From the NCBI GenBank assembly GCA_021810905.1, contig JAJZQH010000005.1, forward strand, positions 1 to 64,000: a DNA stretch of 64,000 bases. Direction: 5' to 3'. The position numbers were made by a program, and so were the translations under genes. This stretch comes from a bacterium (GTDB taxonomy: Bacteria; UBA10199; 2-02-FULL-44-16; JAAZCA01). Below the pieces are notes generated by a model that saw nothing but the letters and a program-made list of their open reading frames with translations, did no database searches and was not told the origin of the DNA. Position 1 is the first letter of the stretch. Every line of letters starts with the position of its first letter. Below are positions 48,301 through 57,414 of the stretch, in pieces.

Positions 48301-51300
48301 TTGTCAATTGCCGGAGTCCGATGAGCGAACATCTGTTTGCTCGCATATCCAAGGTCCCTGAGATTCGGATTCGCGGCGATCTCCCGTACGAGTCGTCGTC
48401 CGGCCATTTCTTTGTAGCTGGACGAGAGAGTCGGAGGGCGTTCGAAATCCACAGTTGAGGGATCAGCGTCGTCGGGAAGAGATGTCGTCTTCCATTGCCC
48501 AGTGAGTGGATTGAATTCCCTGAATTCTGGCAATTCACGGAAACCGCACTGTCTGGCCTGATTGATGCTCTCCCGCGCCTGGAAGTAATCGACAGCCATT
48601 CTTACCGTGCGTCCGTTGCGAAGAGTAAAGACGACAACTCCGACTTCGGGATGTGACAGGAGTTGATCGCGGTAAGCCACCGACTTCGCATGCTCCTTCG
48701 GCGTATACGACGGCGGATAGATGTGTTCGATCTTCTTCCTTCCCTCCGCGGGCGCGCGATCGCTCGCTGCTGGTTTCTCGGCGGGGAAGAACTTCTCCGC
48801 GTCGGCTTCGCCTATGGCCGCGCAGAACGCCTGGCGATGCGCGAGGATCCAGCACCTGACCGCGGCGCGTGCGGAGGCGGAGTCACGGACCTCCGTGCGT
48901 GCGAGGGTTGCTGCGAGGTCCTGGAGAAGCGCCTCCGCTGCCGGCCTCCTGGCGAGCATCGAGATCGCGCGCGCCTCAGTGCACGAGCCGCCGAGCGCGA
49001 GGGAGAGATTCCGGACGAGCGCGAAGAGCGCGCTGGATTCCGGGAGCTCTCCTCGTGATACGAGCCGCGATCCGCGCTCTCCCTCCGCGAGCGTGAACGC
49101 GCGGCCGAAGAGGTCGAAGAGCACGATCGAGTTCACGCGGCCGGATTCGACCCACGCGTTGTAGCGCGCAGATTCGCTGCTGGAGATGAACCGCGATTGA
49201 CCTCTGAGCGGCATCGAGATGAGGCTGGCGGCGAGGACCGGCGCGAGCGCTCGCTGCGCCTCGGCGTGATATTTTCCAGATGAGCTCGCCTTGAGCGCCG
49301 CGTCGGCAGCTTCGTCGAGCTCTTCCTCCGGAATCGGATCCGGCATGGGTGCGTCGGGTGCGATCGTGAGCGCGGCCTCGGCGGCGGCGATCGCGGGCGC
49401 GATGCCGGCGGAGGCGGCGTTTATTCGTCCGATGAGCGCGTCGATTTCTTCGATGGTCGCCACCGCGTCCGTGATCGCCTTGTCAAGGGCTTGCCATGCT
49501 TCCGACAGTTCCTCTTTCCCTTCTTCCGAAAGCCCTTTGCCTGCTCCGCTGAGATCCGCGAGCGCCGTTCGAGCTGGAGACATGGTGAGGTTTATTCCTG
49601 ATTCGATCTTCTCATCTGATTTACCCAGGAGACGGTGAACTCTCTCGGCGAGAAAATCGGCGTGCCTCGTGAGCGTTTGGCTTTCTTCCTTCTGTTCCGC
49701 CACCTCATGCATCGCGGTGCGGAAGGCATCCGGAGTGATGTCGTTCTTACGCAGCTGATCGGAGACGGTCTTCGACCTGGTTTCGTGTACCTCCACCGCG
49801 GGGGCCAGAGACCTGGATTCGATGATCGCCGCGTCGATCTCCGTGGCCACGTCTTTCGCATTCTCGATGGCGGCGCGTGCCCGCTCAAGGGCTATGCGCT
49901 CTCGCTCTTCCGCGCGCAGCTTGTTGAGGCGGGTGGAAGCCGCGTCCTGCGTCTTGGTGATCGCTTCTTCCAGCGTCGTAAGATGTGCCCGCGCTCCTCC
50001 GAGTAATGTCTCTACGGCTTCGGCGGTCGTCTCGCCGGAACTCAAAACGCCCAACGATGTGATGAGTTGCCTTGCGCGCGCGGGCAGTGCCTCGGCTTCG
50101 CCCAGCTCCGTCTCGATATCCGCCATCGAGGCGTATCGGGCGTCGCATTCGCTGACGAACGTGGCGAGATCGATGATATTCATCGCCTGAATCGATGCGA
50201 GCATGGAGTCGATCGCGCCGTCCATGAGCCTCGTGCCGGTGCGCGTCACACGATCCCATCCCAGGAGGAGCTCCGCGGAGCGGCGTTCGATATCAGCGGC
50301 ACGCGCGGCGATTTTGTCGAGTTCGTCCCTGCGCTCGCGCACGAGTTTCAGAAACTCCTCCCGCGCCTGCGCTGCGTCGGCGGAATGGAAGAGTCGCGTT
50401 GCATGCCCCTCCACATTCTCGTACGCAGGCGAGCGCGGATAGAGGCCGCGCAGCAAACCGAGTTCCTCTTCCCGTGCGTGGAGCGCATCGAGCGACGGAG
50501 CGCCTTCCACGGACTGAATCGCACTGCCCATCAGCTCTTCCACGCTCATCGGTGGCGGAATTCCATCGATCGCCTCTTCGATCGCCGCGTGGATCGGCGC
50601 GAGTTCGCGCGCGATACGTACATCCTCCGCGCTCAACCATCGGTGCAATAAGGTGCGGTAATATGCAGCGAAGCGCTCGCGCACCTCAACTGAGGGAACG
50701 AATCCTGCGGGCTGCCCGATGATGGATGCCGCGATGGAATTGATGTCCGCGGGCGAGCTCGACGCGAGACGCGCCGCGAGATATTGAAGCGCGAATTCGC
50801 GAAGCTGCGAATCGCTCATGGCAGTCGCCTCGTAACCCTCGCGCACAAAGGCTGTGAAGCCGTGCTGCTGGTCGTCCACCATGCGTTCGAAGATCTCTCT
50901 TGCCCTCTCGGGCCGCATGAATCCTGAGAGGCCGGAAGAGGGGAGCAGTTTTCCATCCTCAGTCGATATCCCGGAGGCCGTGCGCTGAGAGTTGAACGCC
51001 TGCAGCCGAGCATACGCGAGAGCCAGCACTGTGAGCGGCCGCGCGTTCGCATCTGACTCGCATGCCGCGGCCACGCAGGACTTGAGCAGGTCCATGTCGA
51101 TCTCAACCCGCGCGTCGACGCCCCTTTCACGAGGCATGCCGTCGATGTAGCGGTTGAAGGCCTTGTCGGCGAGCTCGGTCTGGAGCGCGGCCGCCGCGTC
51201 CAGCGCGTTCGCCCGGCTCGCCATGCCGACGGCCGCGAAGAAGGATTGGATCGCCCGCTTGATCGGCTCAGGTGGCAAGCCGCCGCACCTCTGGCCGATC

Positions 51301-53924
51301 GCGCGGCCGAGCGCCTGGCCGTTGTAGTCCACGAGATAGGAGCGTGCGTTCTCGAAGTAGTCCATCATCGCGTCGACGGCCCTCTCCCGGGCGAGCATGG
51401 GCAGCCCTGCGCGCCCTGCGTGCGCCATCCACTGTTCGCGCCACGGGGGCGAGAGCCTGCGCAGCGGCAGCATCGGGCCTTTTTCGATGATCTCGCGAGC
51501 CGTGGAAGTATCGATGCCGTTGCGGGATACGGAGGGTGTCGCCGCGCCGACGTCCGCGGGAAGCGCCTCCGCCTCCATGCGGGCCAGGTCGCCTGCAGCC
51601 TGATCGAGCGCGGAGGCATCGCCTTGCCAGTACGGGCGCGCGGCTGCCGCGATGGCACCGGCGTTCGTGACGTCGCCCGGATTCAAGAGCCCGCTTCGAA
51701 ACACCTGGCCGACGATGATGCGCAACCTGATCGCGTCGCCGGCTCGCGCTCCTTGCCAGCCTTCGGCCTGTGCCCTGTCGAGGACGTCGTCGAGATAGAT
51801 CACCGTGGCGCTCTGCGTATCGAAATTCTGCCGCGCCCTTCTGAGCGCCGTGACAAAGGGGATGGCCCCGAGCGGTGTGGCGAGCTCAGCGTTTGCCTGA
51901 GACCAGAATATCACCTCTTCCGCGGCCTCGTGCAGCCGCGAGTAGAAACCGCGGATCGCTTCCTGGGGATGTGATGCGCCGCCGGGAATCCTGCGCACCG
52001 CGTCGTCATACTCCTGTTTTTTCTCCGCCGCGGATTCGAGCCGTGCGCCCATCTCTGCAGGCGAGAGCGACGATCCATTCGCGAGCGAAACGCGCACGCC
52101 GGAGATGCCGTCCACGCCTTCCAGATACGAATAGTGGTCGATCTGTCCGCGGGCGAGGGCCAGGCGCGCGTCATAGTATCCCCTGCGCACCTTCGGCTCG
52201 ATCTCGTCGCGCTTTTGATGCTCCGCCGTTGCGTATTTACGGGCGTCGCTTGCGGGCATGAGCGTCATGCGCGTGTCCGCCCGCTGTGCGGTCGGAACGG
52301 TCTTGTCGATCTCCCTGCCGGGCAAGGGATCCAATCTGTCCAGGACGGGAAAGACGCGGAAGAGGCCGGCTATCAGCAGGTAGAGATTGCGTTCAATCGT
52401 GGCCCTCTGCTCGGGTTTCTCTTCGCTCGCCATGGCCAGCGGTCCGACATATTGCCGGATCGTCGAATGCTCCGGATGTTCGACCCGTTTTTTAGCGTGT
52501 CCATCCACGGTGGATGGGTGCACGCCCGAGACAAAGGAGCCGTCCCACACCCTCTGCGCGAACGTGCTGAGCCCGAGGTTGGTCTCCGCATCGAGGCCGC
52601 CCAGGATCCTTTCCGGGAGATGAAATTGAACCGTCATGAAGTCAGCTGCGCCGAGCTTCTTTATCTCCTCATCCGTCAGCTCTTCCCGCACGAGCATCCT
52701 GCGCACCACCGGATAGATCGCGGCGAGGTAGTCCCAGAGATCCAGGGCCCTGCCCGGACTCTGCGAGCGGAGAAAGCTGTTGAGAAAGGTGTAGGCGTTG
52801 ACCACCGCGTTGACAGATGCTTCGCCACGCGCGGGCTCGATGCTCACGTCTTCCAGCTGATGATGACGCGCATGATAGTCGACGAGGAGATTCCAATCGG
52901 CACTGGAAATTTCATCGGGAAGGGCCTCGGCCGCAAGCTCCCGGAACATGCCGCGTTCGCGCGCGATGGCGATGCGCCCTTCCCAGACGTCGGCAGGGAC
53001 TGAGTGAGGGCGATGCGAGCGCAGCAGCGGCTCGATGCGCGATTCCTCGATCGCCTGATCCGCGAGCGCATTCCAGGTGCGCCTGATGCCGTCGGAGTCG
53101 GTGCGGGAGGGGGGCCTGCGTATCGAGCCCCATCTTGAAAACGCGTCGAAGGTGATGCCCGTGGTTTCGTAAAACTTGAGCTTGAACTGCTCGAAGGCCC
53201 TCGCGCCGCGCGGGATATCCATATCGCCGAGGAACGTGGAGAGGTCCGTTCCGCCGTAGGGCACGTAGCTACGGCCGTCGCGCGTCTGTTTCGGGAGTGC
53301 GTCGTAGCGCGCCCGCCATGCGGGATCGCTCTGCGCGGACGGCGACTTCTTTCGCGTGGTCGTCCTGCGCACAGCTTCCCTGGTGCCCACAAGTCCGAGC
53401 GTCTCCGCATGGTGTTCGATCAGCACGGTGAACGGCTTGATGAAGATGAATATCTCATTATCCCATTTGTCCACGCTCGAGTGCATGACGGCGGTATAGG
53501 CCTTGCGCAGGGCTTTTTTGATCTGAAGTTCGGTCGGCTTCACTCCGGGATCGGTCTTCGCGGGTTTGAAATCCGCTTGCAGGTTTTCAACGGCTTGCTC
53601 CAGGATCCTCAAGATCGTATTGCCGCCGATAGTCTTTGCTGTTTCCGATTTATTGAGGAGTTGAGCGACTATGCCCTGCCGCTCTTCGAGAAATGATTGG
53701 CGTGCGGGATCTATTGCAGGCAACGGCGGCGAGGTCCTCGCGGCGATGCTTTGCGGCGCTGCACCCGACCGAAGAGTCGAAGGCGGGGCTTCTTCGGCAT
53801 ACGAGTCCTCGTGCGCATCCGCGCCTGTTCCCTGAGGCGCGGCCGCAGGGCCTCGCTCGGGTGCATGTACAGGCGCATTGCCGCCCGCAGGCAGGCCTTC
53901 TCCTGGTGGTCTTATGCTTCCCAT
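45372..53924 (-). CDS. Giant protein 2 (2850 residues), cluster paralogue with two C-terminal modules
   Basis: This is an unrecognised family, paralogous to giant protein 1 over most of its length. Residues 1-75 are low complexity; 76-1300 are mainly helical; about 1300-1550 are Ala/Glu-rich helices. Residues about 1569-1713 are the shared domain (IVLFDLFGR, ELPESSALF, AAVRCWILAHR). Two tandem C-terminal modules follow, about 1734-2208 and 2233-2691. Both start with P-S-Y-x-P-K and HPE, carry LTGLDEPW and LTWDRLTP, and end TGDPTPPWL or TGDSTPPWL. The tail (2692-2850) is Pro/Ala-rich, then acidic. No signal peptide or catalytic motif is seen. The promoter at 53932-53959 ends eight bases before ATG 53924, so translation may be leaderless. 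Confidence 0.85.
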   Translation of the reverse strand: MGSIRPPGEGLPAGGNAPVHAPERGPAAAPQGTGADAHEDSYAEEAPPSTLRSGAAPQSIAARTSPPLPAIDPARQSFLEERQGIVAQLLNKSETAKTIGGNTILRILEQAVENLQADFKPAKTDPGVKPTELQIKKALRKAYTAVMHSSVDKWDNEIFIFIKPFTVLIEHHAETLGLVGTREAVRRTTTRKKSPSAQSDPAWRARYDALPKQTRDGRSYVPYGGTDLSTFLGDMDIPRGARAFEQFKLKFYETTGITFDAFSRWGSIRRPPSRTDSDGIRRTWNALADQAIEESRIEPLLRSHRPHSVPADVWEGRIAIARERGMFRELAAEALPDEISSADWNLLVDYHARHHQLEDVSIEPARGEASVNAVVNAYTFLNSFLRSQSPGRALDLWDYLAAIYPVVRRMLVREELTDEEIKKLGAADFMTVQFHLPERILGGLDAETNLGLSTFAQRVWDGSFVSGVHPSTVDGHAKKRVEHPEHSTIRQYVGPLAMASEEKPEQRATIERNLYLLIAGLFRVFPVLDRLDPLPGREIDKTVPTAQRADTRMTLMPASDARKYATAEHQKRDEIEPKVRRGYYDARLALARGQIDHYSYLEGVDGISGVRVSLANGSSLSPAEMGARLESAAEKKQEYDDAVRRIPGGASHPQEAIRGFYSRLHEAAEEVIFWSQANAELATPLGAIPFVTALRRARQNFDTQSATVIYLDDVLDRAQAEGWQGARAGDAIRLRIIVGQVFRSGLLNPGDVTNAGAIAAAARPYWQGDASALDQAAGDLARMEAEALPADVGAATPSVSRNGIDTSTAREIIEKGPMLPLRRLSPPWREQWMAHAGRAGLPMLARERAVDAMMDYFENARSYLVDYNGQALGRAIGQRCGGLPPEPIKRAIQSFFAAVGMASRANALDAAAALQTELADKAFNRYIDGMPRERGVDARVEIDMDLLKSCVAAACESDANARPLTVLALAYARLQAFNSQRTASGISTEDGKLLPSSGLSGFMRPERAREIFERMVDDQQHGFTAFVREGYEATAMSDSQLREFALQYLAARLASSSPADINSIAASIIGQPAGFVPSVEVRERFAAYYRTLLHRWLSAEDVRIARELAPIHAAIEEAIDGIPPPMSVEELMGSAIQSVEGAPSLDALHAREEELGLLRGLYPRSPAYENVEGHATRLFHSADAAQAREEFLKLVRERRDELDKIAARAADIERRSAELLLGWDRVTRTGTRLMDGAIDSMLASIQAMNIIDLATFVSECDARYASMADIETELGEAEALPARARQLITSLGVLSSGETTAEAVETLLGGARAHLTTLEEAITKTQDAASTRLNKLRAEERERIALERARAAIENAKDVATEIDAAIIESRSLAPAVEVHETRSKTVSDQLRKNDITPDAFRTAMHEVAEQKEESQTLTRHADFLAERVHRLLGKSDEKIESGINLTMSPARTALADLSGAGKGLSEEGKEELSEAWQALDKAITDAVATIEEIDALIGRINAASAGIAPAIAAAEAALTIAPDAPMPDPIPEEELDEAADAALKASSSGKYHAEAQRALAPVLAASLISMPLRGQSRFISSSESARYNAWVESGRVNSIVLFDLFGRAFTLAEGERGSRLVSRGELPESSALFALVRNLSLALGGSCTEARAISMLARRPAAEALLQDLAATLARTEVRDSASARAAVRCWILAHRQAFCAAIGEADAEKFFPAEKPAASDRAPAEGRKKIEHIYPPSYTPKEHAKSVAYRDQLLSHPEVGVVVFTLRNGRTVRMAVDYFQARESINQARQCGFRELPEFREFNPLTGQWKTTSLPDDADPSTVDFERPPTLSSSYKEMAGRRLVREIAANPNLRDLGYASKQMFAHRTPAIDKFFQGLLDPIARTLPGIAPSYSLKEAQETAREVFLHSKKYPEFVKQFERIFCDPDPELAGRHPETALVNSIALLESAARITALPTASMLASFRGTFPEFEGVYAILDLLGSSIGEDYMEEFAGICMLHEESARSASYDREEFRQLFRKLYDKYAVRIQEMLREELAPGLTRARLLTGLDEPWKGELTWDRLTPMQRLVMKAPVFGRVTSSWVEETLAAINDKIASSGANSIQLQHFENFQTVARSFPELRSVMFIATACFEGGSTPEKRAAITRLNDICANSDNATIENELVELVTDPVNLRIIYEELEKKEPSDDGTRLVTRTEKITGDPTPPWLTISRTSRAEETPATQASYVPRVAPSSYGPKDQAERAREYAELLSHPEIAMVDIGRTDSNWSQIFHYCTGQSTQDATRGNGKWKRSSGRNMFDLFPGQWAMRATAVDTSNDIRSHDVGVDDPETASFNRLLYEIFSSQKYPDLAWIIDQSMKEHDPCMENALFELLLPIARTPEGQKPPLSLEEVQETAIDIYQIGPVFRKITFSRQDPFLPLAHPETGPHVLGADVKLAIYDDARRKGASSIVNWAMNVFPRFFNAICIISMASSRLPESFWQELESIVGARKTPMIASDPMEKREEILDRFRALYDRYAEGPIREALMEEVEPGMTLARRVTGLDEPWNGGLTWDRLTPTARLRIKAPFLSRIIEARALKIMRWASGKETPRDQTRWTWTACLLGFQHFIPQLKEAYVTLGLIAPDLTDAEAQRFGDLLNQIESSGEEALCERFVDLFTEPAMLRRIHTALLQPFAGDTSITRLQWLTGDSTPPWLPASGALPSVDTSKTLSALKTLYETMQQIGSEKKGNGGNEGQGGIPGVPAAPAPASPAGAPPSAAPATPSASPFPATGRHLSHAIGGHPVITGGLMEFSSPSRGGDVIIEGGESTFVPADEAADAEESVDAEGLSADTIATTGLAPLFVSPTLV

Positions 53925-53931
53925 TCGTTTT

Positions 53932-53959
53932 CTTGTCGGCTCAAGTCATGGAAAGTTGC
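53932..53959 (-). promoter_or_regulatory. Shared promoter-like signal of giant gene 2
   Basis: GCAAC (53959-53955), 17 bases, GACAAG (53937-53932), preceded by C. Transcription would begin at or next to ATG 53924. There is no ribosome binding site between them, so a leaderless message is likely if this is the promoter. Confidence 0.65.
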
Positions 53960-53998
53960 TAGGAAATTTTACGGTATTTCACTCGAAATTTGCTGCCT

Positions 53999-56900
53999 TC
54001 ATCTCGCCGGTATGGTGCTGGACAAGGCGACGCTTGCGCCGCGGAGTTGCACATCGTCTTCGTCTTGTGACGTGCCCTCATCCGCTGCGGGATCGACGAT
54101 CGCATCAGGTGGGTCGGCCGGCCTCTGCGGCACGAGCATGTCCTCACTCGCAACATCAGTGGCCCCGATCTCCTCAAACAACGGCCTTGCATCCGCAGCT
54201 GGGAAATGCTGCCGCATCGCATTCGAGTCGCTCGTTGCCGGAGCCGCCGGGACCGTGAGATTCTCGCCGCTTTTGCCTCCGCTTTGGCCTGTTTTTGCAG
54301 GCGCTTTCGTCCGCTCGATGTAGTGCTTCGCTGCTTCCCCATCGCCCGCCATCAGGATGGCCTGGCGATGGGTTACGGCCCAGCGCCGCACGATGAGCCG
54401 CGAATGGTCGGCGTCAAGGGGCGATGGAGAGCGAGCCATCCACGCAAAGAGAGTGCGCAACAGCGCGCCGGGGGAGTTGGGATTGCGCTGCTCGATCGCC
54501 GCGCGCGACAGTTCTTTAGAGGAACCCGCCTTCATCATGAAGATGAGGAGGTCGGTCTCCTCGGAAAGATGTGAGATAGCGTTGGCAAGATGGACGAGCA
54601 GCGTTCTTAAGGGGTGCGCCTCCGGCAGCTCGTCGTGTTGCGCCAGCCTGACGCCGTATTCCCATTTTGGAAGAGGGATGAGGTTGCCGAAGATATCCAT
54701 AGCGATCAGATCTTTGCTTCTGTCCTTCATCCACCTTTGTACATTGTCGATCTGCGATCGTGAGAGCAGATAGCTCTCTTTTCGAAGAGTCAGCGACAGG
54801 ATGCGGCCATGCATGACCTGATCGAAGATCCTTCTTTGCGCATCCGTCAGCTCGCTCCCGGGAATCGACGGCTTGAACTCATAGGTCTCGCCGCTAGCTG
54901 GCTTGAGGCGAAGTTTCACGCGGGGGATTCTCGCCGCGTCGGCAATGGGCAGGCCCGATTCCGCCGCCATCAACGCGTTCTCGATCGCATTTAATGAGAG
55001 GCCCAGGCCGTCGATAAGATCGTCGATCTCGGTGCGGGCGCGGCGCGTCCTCCTGGACGCGCTTTCCAGACGGTCGATCGCCTGGAGGATCGGCGCTGCG
55101 AGCTCCGTCGAGAGACCTTGCATGGTTTCACAGAGTGCATCGTGTTGCACCCAGATCGGCGCCGGTATCGTGGAATCGCCGGATGCGTCGAGGACGGCGC
55201 CAGACGTTTTGTCGAATTCCCGGAGCCCGTTGCCCGTCTCCTCCGCGGATTTGAATTGAGTGTGCGCATCCAGCACCGCTCGTTCAAATGCGGCGACATC
55301 CGCGCCGATCAGCAGGATGGATGCCGCCATCAGGCGTCCGTTATCGGCCAGCATCACGGTCATCGCCTTGAGGGATTCGAATTCGGCGAGCTGGCTTGCC
55401 AGCTGCCCGCTGAGCTTTCCCGCCTCCTCGATCTCGATGCGAGCGCTGACCGGAAGCTCGGACGCGAAAGCCGCCTTCGACAAACTTTGAAGCCTCTCTT
55501 CGGAGATCGCGAGCGCGCTTTTCATGACGTGCTCCGCTTTGGTAAGCTTTTGATCGATGGCGGACAGGCGAGCCTTCGCCCTTTTGTTGAGCAGCCAGAC
55601 GCGAGCGCTGGCATCGGAGAAGATGAACGCGCTCTGGTTGGGAACGATCTGCGATCTCGCCAGTTCCAGTTCATCCGCGCTCTCTCGCAATTTTGCGATA
55701 TCGGCGAGGCCATAATACAATCCATCGATAAATGACGTGAGCTTTTCTCTGGTCATTGATGAGACCGCGGCTGTGATGCGGCTCAAGATATCATCGAGTC
55801 CCATCGCGTCAAAACTGGTGGAATCCCGAACGTCGCCGAGATCGACGTAGAGCGCGACGAGCTGGTCCGAGAGATCTTGGATGCGCTTTGAAACAACCAG
55901 GATGTCCCCACGTTCACGCGACATTCGCATTCCAAAGGCAGCGCGCGCCTTCCGTGCCTCCCTTGAATCAAAGGCGCGCTGCGCCTCTGCATGCAGGTCG
56001 AGTTCCTCCACATCGAGCCCAAGCATGCGCCTCGCGAGCGAGAGCCTCTCCGTGGCGACGAAGACGGCATGATCCGCAGCCAGGTTCGCCCTCCTGATAA
56101 TTTCGTCCGCGGAATGAGCGGGGCTGGCATCGCTCGTCGCTATCCGATGCAGTTTAAGCCTCGAGGTCTCTGCCTGCCCGGGGAGGGAGCCTATCAGCTC
56201 AATGAGCCAGTCAAGGAGGATGTTCAGGTGAAAGGCGACCATCTGATCCGCGAGTTCGGGGAAGTCGGCAACCGCCTCTTCCACGACGGCCCGCGCGAGC
56301 CAATCCACCGATAGCGGCGCATCATTGATGATGCGCTGGACGCCGTATTCAAGGGCCAGCGCGCTCAGGGCGGCGCGCGTTCTTGGCGAGAGCTCGAAGA
56401 TTTTCTCGGCGTACGTTCCGATGCCGAGTTCGTGATCCATGACCATGGCACGCCACAGGAGCGCATCACGGGTTGCTTGTCCGCTATCAGCTGCAGTGGG
56501 GAAGAGAGGGTCGCCGGGAAGAGCGCTTGCTGCGAGCGAGGCGGCGGACGCTCCGCGAGGGAATCCTCGATCCGTCATCTTTTCGTTGAATTGGAGAACG
56601 ATTCCTTTGCTCGAGTCGAACAGCTGCTCCCTGGTATGCGTATCAGCCAACGCACTTGCGAATTCCGCGCATTCGCTGCAATGAAGCCTCACCAGCCGCT
56701 GGATCAATTCATCTACCACAGGTACTGCGGAGCCATCGGATTTTCGTTGCGGAAAGAGGCGCAGATAATCCTCGGCTACCCTGGCGGACAACAGCGCGAT
56801 GAGCTCTGGGTTGCTGATCGGCCGTGAAGGATACTCCATCCGCTCGTTCTCTGCGCCGATCTGCGGCAGGAAAGCGATGATCGCCTTCAAGACCTGCGCC

Positions 56901-57313
56901 TCGGAAATTTCCTCGCGAAGAGCCGGCTCCAACGCCTTCATCCCTTTTTCGATGACGCTGGATAGCAGCCTGCTCCAGAGACGGTATGTGAATCCTCGGG
57001 CAATCACCAGATAATCCGCGAGCGCGCCTTCCACGAAATCAATATGACGTTCCTCGATATGATTTCTCCTGAGGTAGCTTCTCAACGGAGTTTTCCACCA
57101 CCCCGATGCCAGCGAGGTCGGGGAGTGCGACTTTTGAAATCCGTGCCTCTCGCCGGCTGTGGCTGCGCCTTCGTCGCTCGGCGCGGGAGGAATATAACAG
57201 TCCTGCTGAGGAGGACTTTGAAAAGGGCATCGCGGCTGCGCTCGATCGGTCGCCGGCAATTCGGCATTGCCACGCAGGCGCACGCTGCTTATCGGTCCTT
57301 GTATAGAAGACAT
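53999..57313 (-). CDS. Giant protein 3 (1104 residues), cluster paralogue without the C-terminal module
   Basis: This is the shorter paralogue. A Ser/Pro-rich N-terminus (MSSIQGPISSVRLRG) is followed by helical regions. Near residue 330-370, LALEYGVQRI and FPELADQMVAFHLNILLDWL align with giant protein 1 (FAIGYAAHRL; YPEIADMMAGNYRALFSRWL). A long helical part follows, then the shared domain at about 839-996 (DLIAMDIFGN, ELPEAHPLRTLL, RLIVRRWAVTHR). The tail is acidic, with no C-terminal module. No signal peptide is seen. The promoter-like signal (57340-57367) leaves a leader of about 20 bases with GAAGGG, rather far from the ATG. The next gene starts 74 bases after its stop. Confidence 0.82.
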   Translation of the reverse strand: MSSIQGPISSVRLRGNAELPATDRAQPRCPFQSPPQQDCYIPPAPSDEGAATAGERHGFQKSHSPTSLASGWWKTPLRSYLRRNHIEERHIDFVEGALADYLVIARGFTYRLWSRLLSSVIEKGMKALEPALREEISEAQVLKAIIAFLPQIGAENERMEYPSRPISNPELIALLSARVAEDYLRLFPQRKSDGSAVPVVDELIQRLVRLHCSECAEFASALADTHTREQLFDSSKGIVLQFNEKMTDRGFPRGASAASLAASALPGDPLFPTAADSGQATRDALLWRAMVMDHELGIGTYAEKIFELSPRTRAALSALALEYGVQRIINDAPLSVDWLARAVVEEAVADFPELADQMVAFHLNILLDWLIELIGSLPGQAETSRLKLHRIATSDASPAHSADEIIRRANLAADHAVFVATERLSLARRMLGLDVEELDLHAEAQRAFDSREARKARAAFGMRMSRERGDILVVSKRIQDLSDQLVALYVDLGDVRDSTSFDAMGLDDILSRITAAVSSMTREKLTSFIDGLYYGLADIAKLRESADELELARSQIVPNQSAFIFSDASARVWLLNKRAKARLSAIDQKLTKAEHVMKSALAISEERLQSLSKAAFASELPVSARIEIEEAGKLSGQLASQLAEFESLKAMTVMLADNGRLMAASILLIGADVAAFERAVLDAHTQFKSAEETGNGLREFDKTSGAVLDASGDSTIPAPIWVQHDALCETMQGLSTELAAPILQAIDRLESASRRTRRARTEIDDLIDGLGLSLNAIENALMAAESGLPIADAARIPRVKLRLKPASGETYEFKPSIPGSELTDAQRRIFDQVMHGRILSLTLRKESYLLSRSQIDNVQRWMKDRSKDLIAMDIFGNLIPLPKWEYGVRLAQHDELPEAHPLRTLLVHLANAISHLSEETDLLIFMMKAGSSKELSRAAIEQRNPNSPGALLRTLFAWMARSPSPLDADHSRLIVRRWAVTHRQAILMAGDGEAAKHYIERTKAPAKTGQSGGKSGENLTVPAAPATSDSNAMRQHFPAADARPLFEEIGATDVASEDMLVPQRPADPPDAIVDPAADEGTSQDEDDVQLRGASVALSSTIPAR

Positions 57314-57339
57314 GGAGGTTTCCGCCGCCCTTCTGCGCG

Positions 57340-57367
57340 TTGTCGATGATCGTAAATAACGTTTGCT
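57340..57367 (-). promoter_or_regulatory. Shared promoter-like signal of giant gene 3
   Basis: GCAAA (57367-57363), 17 bases, GACAAC (57345-57340), preceded by C. It is the weakest of the five matches (A for C in the upstream box, C at the last position), but with the same spacing and a TA before the upstream box as in three others. Confidence 0.55.
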
Positions 57368-57414
57368 ATCGCTATTTTATCCGACGTGGCAAGCAAAAGT
57401 TGCGCATGCCAAGG

